NCBI GenBank assembly: GCA_026874595.1
Contig: CM049320.1
Location: 14,862,488-14,926,487, forward strand
Length of the DNA stretch: 64,000 nt
From: Sipunculus nudus
Taxonomy: Eukaryota; Annelida; Sipuncula; Golfingiida; Sipunculidae
Direction of reading: 5' to 3'
A model generated the notes under the pieces. That model made no database searches. It worked only from the letters and a program-made list of their open reading frames with translations, and was not told where the DNA came from. Position numbers and translations under genes: made by a program. Below are positions 25,732-38,155 of the stretch, piece by piece. Each line of letters begins with the position of its first letter. Within the stretch, counting starts at the first letter, position 1.

Positions 25732-26610
25732 TTACACATATTGCTGAATGTTTTTATCATGCATACGGCTTTGTTTGATTGTAAAACCTGCTGTTGTTGT
25801 GATTTGACCAAGATAATTTTGTAGGGATAATAATACCAAGATATTTGTAGTACGAAACCACTTCTGTTTACCTTTTAAATACCATCTTTCTACTTTTCTT
25901 AAAGGACCACCTTTCCTTAAAACCATAATCTTAGTTTTATCTGTATTAATATTTGAAACCATATTTTCACAAAACTTTTGTAAGAGATCAATCTGTTGCT
26001 GAAGTATACCTTCAGTATCTCCACAAATAACCATATCATCTGCAAATTACAATGTCATTAAGTTTGAGAGATTACCATTTACATATATCCCTTGACAATC
26101 GCTTCCATCCAACATGTTACAATACTCATTTATAAATAAAGAAAATAATATAGGACTTATCATACAACCTTGCCGGGTACCTACCGAACACGCAAAATAA
26201 TTTGTAAGTCCACTCTCAGTTAATATACAGGATGCATATATTGATTTTATAACATGTAATATTTTACCATTTACGCCATGGTTTAATTAAACATGCCACA
26301 ATGAATTATGCATGTGATTCAGATAATTTATTCATTTCCTCAACAAACTGCGAAAGTCTATTGTTCAAAACGTTAGTAAATTTTTTGTCAGCAACATTTA
26401 GTAAGGATATCCCTCTATAATTACCAGGATCATTCTGAGAACACTTCTTGTTTGAAGGAAATATTATTGTTTTACTCCATTCTTCAGAAAAAAAATCCCT
26501 TATTGAAAATCTTATCAAATTAAGTATGTATTAAAGGCAAAATAATGTCTTAAATTGATTAAATAATATCCACCTTGAGTCAATCTGGTCCAGGGGATTT
26601 ACCACTGTGC
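25732..26610 (-). pseudogene. Reverse transcriptase domain of the LINE, broken
   Basis: Reverse transcriptase copies element RNA into DNA at the nicked target. In order on the minus strand one sees GKSPGPD, then PGNYRGISLLN, then NGKILHVIKSIYA, GLTNYF, GTRQGCMISP and LFSLFINEYCNMLDG. These are followed by FADDMVICGDTEGILQQQ and a thumb-like stretch with NINTDKTKIMVL. The usual Tyr of YADD is Phe here. A stop precedes FADD and one follows GPD, and the frame changes at least twice, so no active protein can be made. It belongs to the element at 24499-26640. Confidence 0.85.
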
Positions 26611-26640
26611 ATTTGATATATTGCCTGTTTCTTTCAGAAC

Positions 26641-27850
26641 GCTAATTAAACTCTAGGTTAATGTTAGAAATGGACGAAAATATTATACGCCACAAAGGCA
26701 CAGAAATCATGTCCTCCATCATATCCCGTGCATCATAACAGTAACGGATACAGATATTGATCGTTAGTATCCTCTAGTGATTGATGCTTGAAGCAGAATT
26801 GGTTTTTTTTTTTTTACACTTCTTTCCTGCAAGCATTTACATCGTGACTATTTTGCTTACTGTTGACACATAAGTCCATGGTATAATGGTTCACACATTT
26901 GACGTTGCCATTTTCTTACAATTTTGGCTACAAGATGGCGCTGATTTAGAAGTAATTACCGTAAATACCAAATATAGATGTTTTTTAAATTTAGAGTTTG
27001 TGGAAGAATATAATATATTGCACCTGGCACATGAGTAAAACATAATGAGTGACACATATCGACAGAGACATGATAAGCCTGAATCCCACACTCTGTAGAC
27101 GTTGGCCGGGAGCGACTACTGACTTGGTTGGTGTAAACAGAGCTTAAGCCATACCTGTTAGAGGAAATGGAATATCGGCCGGCTTGGAGTAATTAATGAT
27201 TCGGTTACGCTATGGCACGTCGTCTCAACACGTATGTCTGCAGATATTGTACAATTCTTCCAAGTGATAAACTTTCCAAACAAACAATGGCGCTGAGAGC
27301 ACAGATTATATTTGCCTTGTAGACAACTATAAAGTGGTCATCTCCCGAGAGCTATGTTGGATATTGGCCATAAAGACGCAGCGCGATTTTATAAACAATG
27401 CAAAGTGAAGTTACAGCCACCGCTAGGACTATATAGCATGCCTGCTGGATACAGTGCACTGCAGAGTATTCCCAACATTTCAAATCTTCTTCAAAGTGTG
27501 TGACCATTGGGACCGATAGGTTTAGTTAAATCAAAAAGCGAAATACATATAGCTATTAAGACTTTTGAGTAGCCTGAATGTCGATAGCTTTCTTTAAAAA
27601 GAAAGACCTCGAGGGGGGGGGGGGGGCTTCTTTCTGGAGGCTGATTGGCGTATTCATGCTATTAACCGTTGCAAAATGGAAATGGCCATAACAATCATAT
27701 AGTACTGGAGGTTTCTACAACCGGAGTGGCTCATTTATGATATTTAGACCATGTATAACCTCAAGAAAAATTAAAAAGAACGCCCTCAGGGAGCTCAGAC
27801 ACCCACCAACGCTCGATATCGATCACGAATACCTAGAGAATCACGTGATC
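26641..27850. other. No gene seen; G14 tract
   Basis: A G14 run lies at 27613-27626. The minus-strand frame at 26891-27091 has no motif. No other organised sequence was recognised. Confidence 0.5.
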
Positions 27851-27990
27851 ACTTTGATGTTTTATGTAACATAAGAATATCTCGAAATTGTTTTTTCAGA
27901 TTTTGGAAATGGCCGCCAGGGGGCGTTGCAGATGAAAAAACATGAAAATTTGTTTTGGTGCTATACCGCCAGAACTATTAAACATTGGGC
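27851..27990 (+). repeat. CTCF-motif repeat, family C, copy 1
   Basis: It contains ATATCTCGAA, a GTTTTTTCAG-like stretch, then ATGGCCGCCAGGGGGCG (27909-27925) and a trailing GCTATACCGCCAGAACTATT block. It aligns with copies at 28293-28460 and 30401-30565 in the same order. The GGCCGCCAGGGGGCG word closely matches the animal CTCF binding core. Confidence 0.6.
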
Positions 27991-28292
27991 CATTTTCATC
28001 ACAGCACCTTAAACAAGAGTCCATGGGCTTATTTTTGCGCATAGGTGAAAAAGTGCGCTATTGCCAGATTTCTCTATTTTTGGGGTAAAACTTTTGAATT
28101 TTGAAAATATGCAGTTTTTAGCTTCTAACTCTGTCGGTTTTTATGCTAAGGAGGTCAATTCTTTTGCAACTTGAAGCCCCTGGTGAGTTCTTGGTGATCC
28201 AATAAAAAAATTCGCCAAATCTTGCACCGTTTCTCGCCGAATGAGATTTTCGCGGTTTCAATGAAAGGTGCCCTAGGGGCCACAGAATTGCA

Positions 28293-28460
28293 GGAATCGT
28301 TTTGAAACTGATACGTGTTATGTCACACATTAATATCTCGAAGGCAGTTTTTCACCTTTGGGAAAATGACCGCTAGGGGGCGCTCCACTGCAACCCCATA
28401 CCTAGTATCATTGTTTAGCCATATCTCCAAAACTAAACATTTAAGATACATAAGCTGTAC
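28293..28460 (+). repeat. CTCF-motif repeat, family C, copy 2
   Basis: It begins GGAATCGTTTTGAAACTGAT and contains ATATCTCGAAGGCAGTTTTT. It then carries ATGACCGCTAGGGGGCGCT (28366-28384) and TTTAGCCATATCTCCAAAAC. Copy 3 shows the same words in the same order, with high identity by eye. The intervening 27991-28292 is not obviously repeated. Confidence 0.75.
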
Positions 28461-30400
28461 ACCATATGAATGAGCATTTCATGGCCTTTCTGCCCATGGC
28501 CTCTTTTGTTTAATTATGCACGGTCCCCACACGTTTTAGCAACTTTGTAAAAAATGGAAACCCGCATGCACGTATACATATGCCATCACGCATGCATGCA
28601 CGCGTTTTAGTATGAAAGACAGACACGCTTTCCCATGACTGCAAAAATTAAAGCCTTCGCAGTATAAAATATGTAACTACAGACACTCTTTGCGTGACAT
28701 GCAAATAAAGCACACACTGTGTCCCTTTCATAAGTAACATGCATTCAGTCTGGACCTGCTTTTTTTCAGTCCGCGCCTGTGAATTAGGCCCACACGGTTG
28801 CTATGGTGGTTGCCACGGAAGCTTTCGGGCTCTGTAACCTGCACGCGGGCCCGTTTGACATTTCTGTTAAGAGGAGGAGAAACGCAGGGATTGGACAACG
28901 CTTGATTTGACGCATCCATATATGAGTCCATATGGACATTTTATATGCCAGTTTCAGAAAGTCATAAGACGCAGCCTATATGTTCCTGTACCCCCTCTTT
29001 TGTTAAACATTGGTAAACAGAGTTAAAAAATGTTACATTTACCCTACATATGCGCGTCACTCTTCACAGCAGCTCCTAATGAGTTTTAAACAAAATGTAA
29101 CAATCTTGGTCCTGTCGAAGCGCGTGTCCCAGTCAATGTATTGATGTGGTCATGTGCATGCGAAGATATTTTTTCTCCTGTGATTACTTATATACATGTA
29201 CTTGGCATATATCTCTGGTGAAAAGGTTTGTAACTGTTCAATGACGAGGATACGAATTTAATTGTATAGTTCTTTTTATATTGTACCAATGTTGAAAATG
29301 AACCAATGGACATTCACTTGCATTCAAAGATGCAAGATCGCTGTTATGGATGTTAGTTACAGATTTGTTGTACTGACAAAGCGCGAACTCGCCTCAAATT
29401 TTGGTGATCGACATATATATTCTCATTATTCAAATGAAAAAGAATACCAAAAAACATCAAGAATCTACCGAAATACAATGAAAGGTAGGCCTACATTCTT
29501 GAATAATTAAGCTGTTCATTAAAGTAAAAGGGAAGATGCATCTTTTGGTAATTATTAAAACAAATAAAAAAAATTCACTTGGAATCACACATGCATGAGA
29601 TAGTACATGGGACTTGTATATTCTATGGTTAATGTGTGACTTAATGACCACCATGAATAAGTAATAATAAGAATACGATCATTACACTTTTTATTTCAAC
29701 AATACACAAGATAAATAATATTCATTGACAATATATAATAATAAATCATCTCAAAATACAATAATTACTTGTTAGTTGTAATTAAATACGGGCAACGAAG
29801 TGTTAACTTTTAATAGTTATAGTTAAAGTAAAATTAATACTTACTTTATTAAAGATTAAAGGATATTATTTTCATGTAAATAATATCTTGATGTATCGCA
29901 TGTAGTGTCTTTTTTTTACTAAAAACAAATACAACATTTATCTCACAAATTCACCATAAGATTTTATTGACAGTTCTCATTGTCATATATACAATATACT
30001 TAAATTATTACATACGGAACATGAAAGTTAAAAGGAAGATTTAAAAAAAGTATTGCCATAGGCCTATGAAACTTGAACTTGGAGAGCGGCACATTTTATT
30101 TTACCCTCCAAGAGAAGCAAAGAAAGGATTACTGGCAGAACAGTGGGATTTGGGCCGCTCATACAGGTCTAACCCACCAGTATATAGTATATGTCTTATA
30201 CATGTACATAAATGACCTGTGTGGCGGTTTTGACCCCCCATGCTTGGGTTTTGTTACTTAAATGATATTATTTTGTCATTTCATATATATATATTTGTTA
30301 TTTGATTATATTACAAGTCTTGCAATATCTCGTACAACATCCTGTCAAACGAGATATTTCGAGATATCGCTTAGTAATAGCATGAGTCCACAAGTAAGCT
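28461..30400. other. No gene seen
   Basis: A minus-strand frame at 28728-28931 and a plus-strand frame at 29262-29510 have no known motifs. 29690-30050 is extremely AT-rich. Confidence 0.5.
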
Positions 30401-30565
30401 GGAATCATTTTGAAACTGATATATCTTATATCTTACAGTATTATCCCAAAGCAGTTTTTCATTTTTCGGATATGGCCGCTAGGGGGCGCTTGATGCGAAC
30501 CTCCCCAACATATCATGTTTTAGCCATATCTCAGAAATAATAAGCCTCAATTACATAAACTATAG
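30401..30565 (+). repeat. CTCF-motif repeat, family C, copy 3
   Basis: It begins GGAATCATTTTGAAACTGAT, continues AAGCAGTTTTTCATTTTTC, and carries TATGGCCGCTAGGGGGCGCT (30471-30490). TTTAGCCATATCTCAGAAAT follows. The core is an almost ideal CTCF-like motif. Confidence 0.75.
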
Positions 30566-31385
30566 CTTATTTTCTTCGTCTGAGTATTCTCCATAACCAG
30601 GTAAAGTCCTCTGGTGTTTATCTTGTGTCACTTTGTCAGTATGTCTGTCTGTTTGTCAGTTAATGTAAGCTGTCTCTGCTTTCATGTTTTTATTTGAGAT
30701 ATATGTCGTTCAACAGGCCACAGAATCCGAGAAATCACTCTAAAAGTAACTAAAAAATATAGAAAACCGACAGTTTGATCTTTCTGTCCGCCTGTCTATC
30801 ATTTTAAAATTCCGGCAAGCGTTCGACCTATGGTCGTCTAGTTTGTTTGTTCGTTCGTCCAGGCGAAATCTCTAGAGTTTTCAATGGATTTCAATTGCTG
30901 TGTTGGGAACATGGAGCAAGGAGTCTTTTTACGGTGTTGGACCTGAATGGAGTGAAAATAAGGACTGGAGCTGCCCTAAATTTTTGCGTTATTTCTTTTC
31001 CAATAGCTGACATCTTTCACATGTTTACATTTGATTTTTTTTAAAAACAATTAAGCAAACAGAAAGAGACGGGTTCTCTCACTCATTGAATGAAATAACT
31101 ATGTCGTCATAGTGACGTCATATCATGTGTAGTGGAATAACATCTACGCCGTCAACGCTAAAACCTCATTCTAAAGCATCATTTAAGAAAAACCTTTCAC
31201 ACACTAGGGACATGCAGCTGTAAAGATTATTATTCGAATCCGTAGATGAACAAAAAGGTCACGTCTTACTATAGCGTAATACCCATTATATCCACATTGG
31301 AACCGTCACATTTTGATTTCAGAATTTACACAAAATGGAGGCTCCATGAGCGGTTTCGAGAAAGAGGGATATTAAACCAAGCTGT
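30566..31385. other. No gene seen
   Basis: Contains a single perfect CRE (TGACGTCA, 31113-31120). The frame at 30847-31044 has no motif. Confidence 0.45.
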
Positions 31386-31526
31386 CAGGGTTCGATCTGG
31401 GCGAGGGGATGCGAAAAGTCCACGCAAACATTTGTCTGAATTCCTTTAAAAAAGGTTGCAGCGGCTGCGAAATGGGGGGGGGGGGGGGGGGGGAGGGGGT
31501 CTGGACCCCGTGGATCTAAGTTTTTG
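31386..31526 (+). mobile_element. MITE family B, diverged copy with G20 tract
   Basis: Starts CAGGGTTCGATCTGG, similar to CAGGGGCGGATCCAGG at 49756. It shares CTTTAAAAAAGGTTGC and GGGTCTGGACCCCGTGG with that copy. A G20 run (31474-31493) and a following G5 lie inside, at the position where the 49.8-kb copy has G7. The right terminus is degraded. Confidence 0.55.
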
Positions 31527-34174
31527 ATCTTATGTTTGAATGCAGAATGAAGCAGACCATGCCAGAACAATGGTATTTTATTACTTCTTTTGTCTTTTCA
31601 AGAAGCCTTAATTTGATTTTACAAAATAGCATTCTTGTTTCGTGTAATGTGTTTGATAATGACTTACTTTAAGTTTTCCGATCCGATACCGTTACGTCTT
31701 ACAGACAGACGATGAAACCATCAGTACCCGCCCCGCGCGACCTCCTGGTTTTCATCCCTGGAAGGAAACATATTAAAGGAGATCAGAAATACAAATATTT
31801 AGATCATTTATTACATTTAGTGTGCAATGAGACGGATGATATGATGGATACCCTCAAAGCATCACGGGCGTGACGGTGGGTGGAGATTAAATGGATTTGT
31901 TCAGGATGCCTGTCTGTATAATAATATAAGCCTTTGTGAAATATATGAATATTTTATAACAGTTTATTTATAAATGTAAAGTAATTTGATCTTTTTTAAC
32001 TTTGGGCAGCAGTATTTAATTCCTTTTACATATAAGGAAGTACAATACACATTTATTTACGTGAATAAATAAACTGACCGATTTTTAGTCAATTTTAAAG
32101 TGCCTGAAATCTTTAGTCATTTATAAATTACCTGATTGGATCAGGTTATATGCAACTTAATAATTTTCAAATAGTGTTACAAATGGCCTGTATATTTACA
32201 AAGGGACAAGCTTTGTGGCGGTAAACTTAGCAGTATACACATAGACGTGCAGACCGTCTTTGAAGAAAAGTAAATTGTCCATGCCGCTATAAAGATGTCT
32301 GATGGCTGCCGATGTGAATGGCCAAGACTGAGTCCGATAAACCTCCATTCACAGAAGTTTATCGGAATAAATGCTTTTATTTTGTGTTAGATAAAGAGTA
32401 AACAGATATTCCCACAATTAAGAACCCAGAAAGCTCATTTAGACTACACACAGTCTCAACGATTATACGTCGTGTGTTACGCCGGGCTATTTTGTACAGT
32501 ATAAGTACCTATAAGCATGTTTTTGTTGGCGTTGGTTTGCCTGTTTACTGTCTGTTATCAACATTTCTTAAAATGTTATTGACAGAATATATCAAATATT
32601 CTGGATAGCTCTGCAATGAATAAAGGGACAATTGATTACTATTTTTTTTTTTTTGGGGGGGGGGGGATCCGGGTCGCCATCTGGATGAGGGATTTTTTAA
32701 AGAACAAATGCTGCATTTCTGACTTGGCCATATGGTGGATAATGAACTGCCTTGGCGGAGGTGTGCTCTCTCTGAGTGCAAATTTATAGTTAGTTCCTGG
32801 TTGGTATACTGGACTTTGGTCACAGAACTCTTCTGTGGTCAAGCCCCTGATATGCACGTGTTTAATTTTGAACTGTCAGAATTTATGCAAAGTGTGTCCT
32901 TAGGTGGTTAATGTTCTTTATTTCTCCATATATCCAGAGATACGTGTATCCCAAGTTATTATTCCAAGAGGCTATTGCAGCGCCATCTGTCTTCAGGCCT
33001 AAAACAGGGCCGTATCTATACATTTTTTGAGACTCAAGGAGCTAGACATTACACAATTTTCAGTTGTTCCATCATCTTACACAATTTGATTCTATAAATA
33101 CAATATGTGGTAAGTAGGATTGAAATAAACTTGTACCTTATCTATTGCCTATTAATTTGCATATTATCTATAGGCATTTCATATATGTTTTATTTGTGTT
33201 AAAAATAATGAATGGGCAGAAGAAACTAGTATGTTAAGAAGACAGATCTAAGCGTTGCCATGGACACCAATTTAGACCAAATACATTAAGGCGAGTATAG
33301 AAGATGGCTTATACATCATATATGTATTGAAAAAAATGGAAAAACACTGCAAGCGACAACGCTAATAGGAACCAGATGGGTTTAAAATAGGGTTTTCGTT
33401 AATAATTGGATTGTCTTAAGAATCTATAGAAAAATGCTGTTTTCACTTTTGGATTAAAATTTAAAATTGTGATGCTAATGTTAAGGAAGTACCTAAGATT
33501 AATTGTATAATCAATTAAACTTTGTTCAGGGCAGTGCGTTTTGGACCTGCAAATGATATCCATTTTCTCGTTTTTATGCACATTTGATAAATCCATAACA
33601 TATTTTATCTATTATCGTGATCCCAGGGTTGCTTTTCTTCAGAATAGTTTGAATCTCGCATCGCTGATAGCGTCCTCTGGCGACAAAGAGGGCAACTGGT
33701 GACGAATCGATTGATAATGATCCCAATTGTGCAACAGTAAAAGGGGACTGCTATGATAAGACATTGAATGGGCCCCAAATTAACTGGGCATTGTGTTAAG
33801 ATGGAGTCGATATATAATCCCCGGGTTTTCAGGGTCACGTATCAGCTCAAAGGATGGGTTATAATAGATGAGGATAAACTAGACGATAACTTCTTTTATC
33901 TTGTCCCGGGGGTCCGGAGCCCACGGTTGTGATTAAAGTGCCGGGGAATGATGTGCGAGACGGCTAGATGTAACGCCGGTTGTCCTGGAAACATACTGAT
34001 GAGATTTAAATTATCTCACAAAAGCAGAAAGTTGTTTCTATTGCAATGTATATATATTGTTGGTTTAGCTCTTGATTGCTTTCATTTATATTGTCCTTAC
34101 CATATACGCTTATACGCTTAACTCTACTCATCTTATTCCCTGATTAGACAAAGTGACAGGGCTTATTTAATTTA

Positions 34175-34176
<2 letters not shown>
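31527..34176. other. No gene seen; T13G11 tract
   Basis: T13 (32642-32654) is directly followed by G11 (32655-32665). Frames at 32545-32857 and 33605-33838 on the minus strand show no known domains, and the former are generated partly by the homopolymers. Confidence 0.5.

Positions 34177-34207
<31 letters not shown>
34177..34207. repeat. (AT)n microsatellite
   Basis: About 31 bases of AT immediately left of the TA-flanked DNA transposon. Confidence 0.9.
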
Positions 34208-34217
<10 letters not shown>

Positions 34218-34219
34218 TA

Positions 34220-35500
34220 CAGTGAAAACTGGTCTAACGGACACCTCACAGGCGGATAACTGGCTATAACGGACAAGATAGTTAAGTCCCTTCAAAATTC
34301 CCTATATGTTATGTATAAGCGGAACCCCTATAAGGCGGACACCTCACTACTGCGGACAACGGACAGCAGATTTCAACTCAAACCAACATTCTAAGAGTAA
34401 ATGAACCTGACAAATGCGGACCTGATACGCCACCTCAGGCGGACACTGATCACTCGCCCCGGGCAACATCAAAGGCCACCGGTACTGTTGTTGTTCCCGG
34501 GACTGGAACACAAAGGATTATGCAATCCCCAGTTGTTACCTTAATGCGTGTCCGTGCTCATGTCACAGTGTAATGTGCATTCAAGTTAAACACAGCGTAT
34601 ATGAAGCGGTAAACATCGTGACACTTTATTTCATGGTTGATCATTCACACGTTGCGAAGCTGCATATTTTCGCTCGACCGCGGGGTCATTAAATTGATTA
34701 AACGGCTACCGATTTCCCATGCGTCCCTGATCTCACCACGCATTATCTAACTATAAAATTAGCCACTTTGTTATAGCAGGGTGTTTAATATTAATTTATC
34801 GTTTTTGCTCAGTACACCTCAAACTGATCTGCTCATGCCAAACATCTGCTCGCTCCGTAGCTGTTTGTACCGTGCCGCCGTGCCCAAGCTCCTCGGTGTT
34901 CGTTTAATCTCCGGTGCCGTCAGCATTAAAGCAAATCAAACCAAACAACCATCATCAAAGAAAGTTTATTTTAGGCTAAAGCTACATTAACCTATAAAAA
35001 CGAATCTTCCCAGTTTCGTAGCCATCTTCGCATTATCAACGTCGCCATTATCTTTGAGATTATCGCATTTGGACAGCTGAACAAGGAGAGTTTTAGGCAA
35101 TGCCGCCCGGTTGCACCACACGTACTCCTTGGCGGGAGCTTATGCTATCTGAGAAAGTCAAGCTTATTCGACTGAGCGAAAAAGAGCGTATGCGAGTATA
35201 TGAACATTGTTTTTAATGATGTCTTCATAGACTTTTCTCCTTATACTGTTTACTACTTGAGATAAGTACATATAACCACAGTTTGTATATGAATATTGAA
35301 TGCATGATGTGTGCATGAATATGTTGTACATATACATGAAATCTTATATAATACGATAAACACGTTCTTGCAGCTGTTCGTTGCCTTTATTTATAATCTT
35401 TCAGTTTTCAACCAAGGTCAACCTGCCTAATAAGGACACCTCACTATTAAGAACAATATGATTGAGTCCCTTGACTGTCCGCTTTAGACAGGTTTCACTG
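34220..35500 (+). mobile_element. Pogo/Tigger-like DNA transposon, internally deleted (1281 bp)
   Basis: The left end CAGTGAAAACTGGTCTAACG and the complement of the right end (CAGTGAAACCTGTCTAAAGC) are imperfect terminal inverted repeats, differing by small indels. Each end is flanked by TA (34218-34219 and 35501-35502), the target duplicated by the Tc1/mariner/pogo superfamily. Subterminal GCGGACA and GGACACCTCAC words recur at both ends. Both flanks are AT microsatellites, a TA-rich target. Inside is only a short transposase-like remnant (35100-35216), so the copy is non-autonomous. The frame at 34781-34990 is not recognised. Confidence 0.75.
35100..35216 (+). pseudogene. Remnant resembling a pogo-type transposase N-terminus
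   Basis: A 38-residue frame (MPPGCTTRTPWRELML..., ending at a TAA at 35214) contains LSEKVKLIRLSEKER. This resembles the first helix of the Psq/CENP-B-type helix-turn-helix at the N-terminus of pogo-family transposases, which binds the element's own ends. The rest of the DNA-binding domain and the DDE catalytic domain are absent. The match is short and made from memory. Its place inside a TA-flanked element with pogo-like ends is the main support. Confidence 0.4.

Positions 35501-35502
<2 letters not shown>

Positions 35503-35575
<73 letters not shown>
35503..35575. repeat. (TA)n microsatellite
   Basis: About 70 bases of TA directly right of the transposon at 34220-35500. Confidence 0.95.
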
Positions 35576-35577
<2 letters not shown>

Positions 35578-38155
35578 TTTTCGTCTATTATAACAAAACA
35601 GTCTCAGCACACTATATCTTCATCATCATAACAAGAATATATTGAGTGGGAAAATGTCTATGAGGGTGCAAAAGTACTGCATAAAATTCTAGCATTTTGT
35701 GTTGGGACCCCAGACTATATCATCAGAGAATGCGCGAATTCCATAAACATGGTCTGTTGAGATGTTCTACTCAGTTTGCTTAAGATATCAACACATTTTC
35801 CGGTGAGCACAAATAAACTGATTTACTTACAACTGAATGAGAAACCTGTCGGCCTTATTGGATACCGAGGGCTTTGGTCCAATGTATAACAATATATCCT
35901 TTATATTGCAAGGTCGTTTAAAAAAATATATCGTTGAAAGAGTGACGTCAGTAAGACCCTTCTTAATGACCCGATTAGGGACAGAATAAAAACATATCCG
36001 AGTTTCAATAAAGAAAAGACACACCATGTCGACATGAAAAACCTTCTCGTCACATTTCTGTTTACTATACATACATAAAATTTCGAACAGAAAATCAGAA
36101 ACATGGAATTGAGCCATTCTTAAGTTAAAAAGGTTACATTATATACCATTGAGTCATTATTCTATTCGTTTTTTTAAGGGTAACCTGTTTTCTTTATATG
36201 ACGCGTTTGGATTCACATTTTTTTATATTTAGTGAGATGTTAAATAAAATCAATTCGAGTACAATTCACGCCAGCAAACCCGACACAGGACCAACAAACT
36301 GGCTGTTGTTAAATCAATATAACGCAACGCCACAAACAGCCACGACCAAGCACGAAAAAAAGTGACATTGCGTTTATTAAGACAATTTCAACCAACAATG
36401 CATTGAAGGTTTCCCCAACTTACTGACAACACTTCTACGCAAGTCCCTGCCGCCTTCATTTAATGCCCGATTGCAATAAATAATACCACTTCCTCGCCTC
36501 ACCGACGGGAATGTATTCCCTCCATCTCCTATTTATTTTCACAAGATCCCAGCTCATCTGGATCTTCCTTGAAAGTCTTAATAACGGAAGGATGGTGTAT
36601 CGTCTCATGGGCTGCAGACAGGTTCCAAAATTATCTGCATTGTTATTGTCTGCGACTTTCTTTGAACCTAAGAAGCAGATTGCAAAAACAAGGACGCGCG
36701 CTCTCCGCTGGGAAAGTCTAATAACATGGACTCAGAGTTTTAAAGAAAATGCGCTAACCTGCTAACGGGGAAACAAAGGAAGAAAATGGAAAACACTAAG
36801 ATGGACAGTACTTTAAACCGCCCACACCAGGTGTTGCGAAATAAATAATGAATCTCTTGTAAGGGATTGTGGGCGTCAAAATCTGCTACACACAATATTA
36901 CATAAGGGCTTCTAAATACACAAGAGGCTTAGGTTCAATTGTAGTGAAGAATATAATGTAGTCCGTTTAAATATGATGAACAAGAATTGATTCAAGGCAA
37001 ATTACAATAACATAGTTGTTTTTGTTGTAAGGACTTTACGGAAAAAAGTAGTAATTTAGTAAGAATATACGCATGGGAAATTTTAACAGAAGGTGTTTTC
37101 TTGAATCGTAATAAATTTTGATTTTAAAAGATTACAATTTACACAAGTAACCGACCCGGTTAGGGTTGAATACTACAGACCTGCCATGCCATTAGAAAGG
37201 TCAGGTTAGGTTCTAGGTATAGTCTGATATCACCTCAAAAAGTTTCATCCGACTTTCCACTTTGCTTTCCTGATCCCTCTACACTGTTCATTCTATTAGG
37301 TGTTCCCGGCCCCCTAGGGAACATACACATCAAGCAACCGTAGGAGGTTCTAGAAAGTCATGCCTTCTGCTTTTGCCTGCCGTTCATGGCCCATACACTT
37401 TTGGATAGAGACTTTAACTAGTAGTCTTAGCGCGGAAGACGGTATGAACATACGGCACCACGTCCCGGACATTGTGCAGCCACAATCAGTTAGTAATTAT
37501 GTTTGCGTATATACATGTAAAATCAAAAGTAATCATATGCTTTGATAGAGGTATCTCAGATTACTTATTTTCTGTACCAGTCATACTAACGGGAAAGCAT
37601 GACTTTCAGCTTGCTGTATAATTAGCCGCCAGATGGCAGTACCTATTCTAAATGTTGCCGAACCACGCCGACTGGGCCAGTCTAGTTCTATTTGGTGTGA
37701 TATTTACGGTTCATGTGCTCGTTTGTGTAATATGTTGCATAAAAGCCTTGAGGAATATGTGTGTCTTTACTCATTACAGATTTAGTTTATCACGCTAAAT
37801 ATGTAACAACTGAAGCTGGAAAACATACATAGATGTCACAAATCATTTCAATCTGCAAATAACCTTAGTTTTTTTCCTTTAATGCTGCCACATTTGATAT
37901 TTTTGTCTCAGCTGTTCGATTCACCTGCTTCTATAGCTGCAAACTAATAACCACTTAAATGAATTAATAATCTGAAAATAAATTAAAACATATATATTTC
38001 TAAATAGAATTACATCCCTGGTATACTGATTATTAAATATATGCATCGCAGTACAACTTATCAATATCCTCGATGGAAATTACGTGAAATGGACCATGGT
38101 TAAAGGATTACCAACAAGGCGGTAAACTCTACTGAATTCAAGAAAAATTTAAGTG
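35576..38155. other. No gene seen
   Basis: Minus-strand frames at 35827-36117 and plus-strand frames at 36511-36765 and 37360-37545 have no recognised motif. One perfect CRE (TGACGTCA) lies at 35943-35950. Confidence 0.5.

Larger units (their letters stand above)
24499..26640 (-). mobile_element. 5'-truncated, decayed non-LTR retrotransposon (LINE)
   Basis: Read on the minus strand, the element shows the fingers region with KSPGPD (about 26575-26605) and PGNYRGISLLNVADK (within 26306-26518). Next come GTRQGCMISP (about 26135-26165) and the catalytic FADDM (26032-26046). Last is a C-terminal domain ending at a stop at 24864. The 3' end carries GAATAAAC (complement of 24512-24520) and then CTTCTGTTCTGTTCTG (24499-24513), a CTGTT-repeat tail like that of several invertebrate LINEs. 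No endonuclease domain is present, so the copy is 5'-truncated near 26640. Frame breaks and in-frame stops (for example a TAA just before FADD at 26047) show that it is dead. The clade was not determined. The 3' UTR holds a diverged duplication (GCCATCATCAGTGAGT near 24694 and CGGTCATCAGTGAGT near 24832). Confidence 0.9.

Noticed and set aside
31386-31400. GGGTTCGATCTGG as a polymerase III B box
   Set aside because: It lies at the left end of a family B MITE copy and matches that terminus; no A box is upstream.
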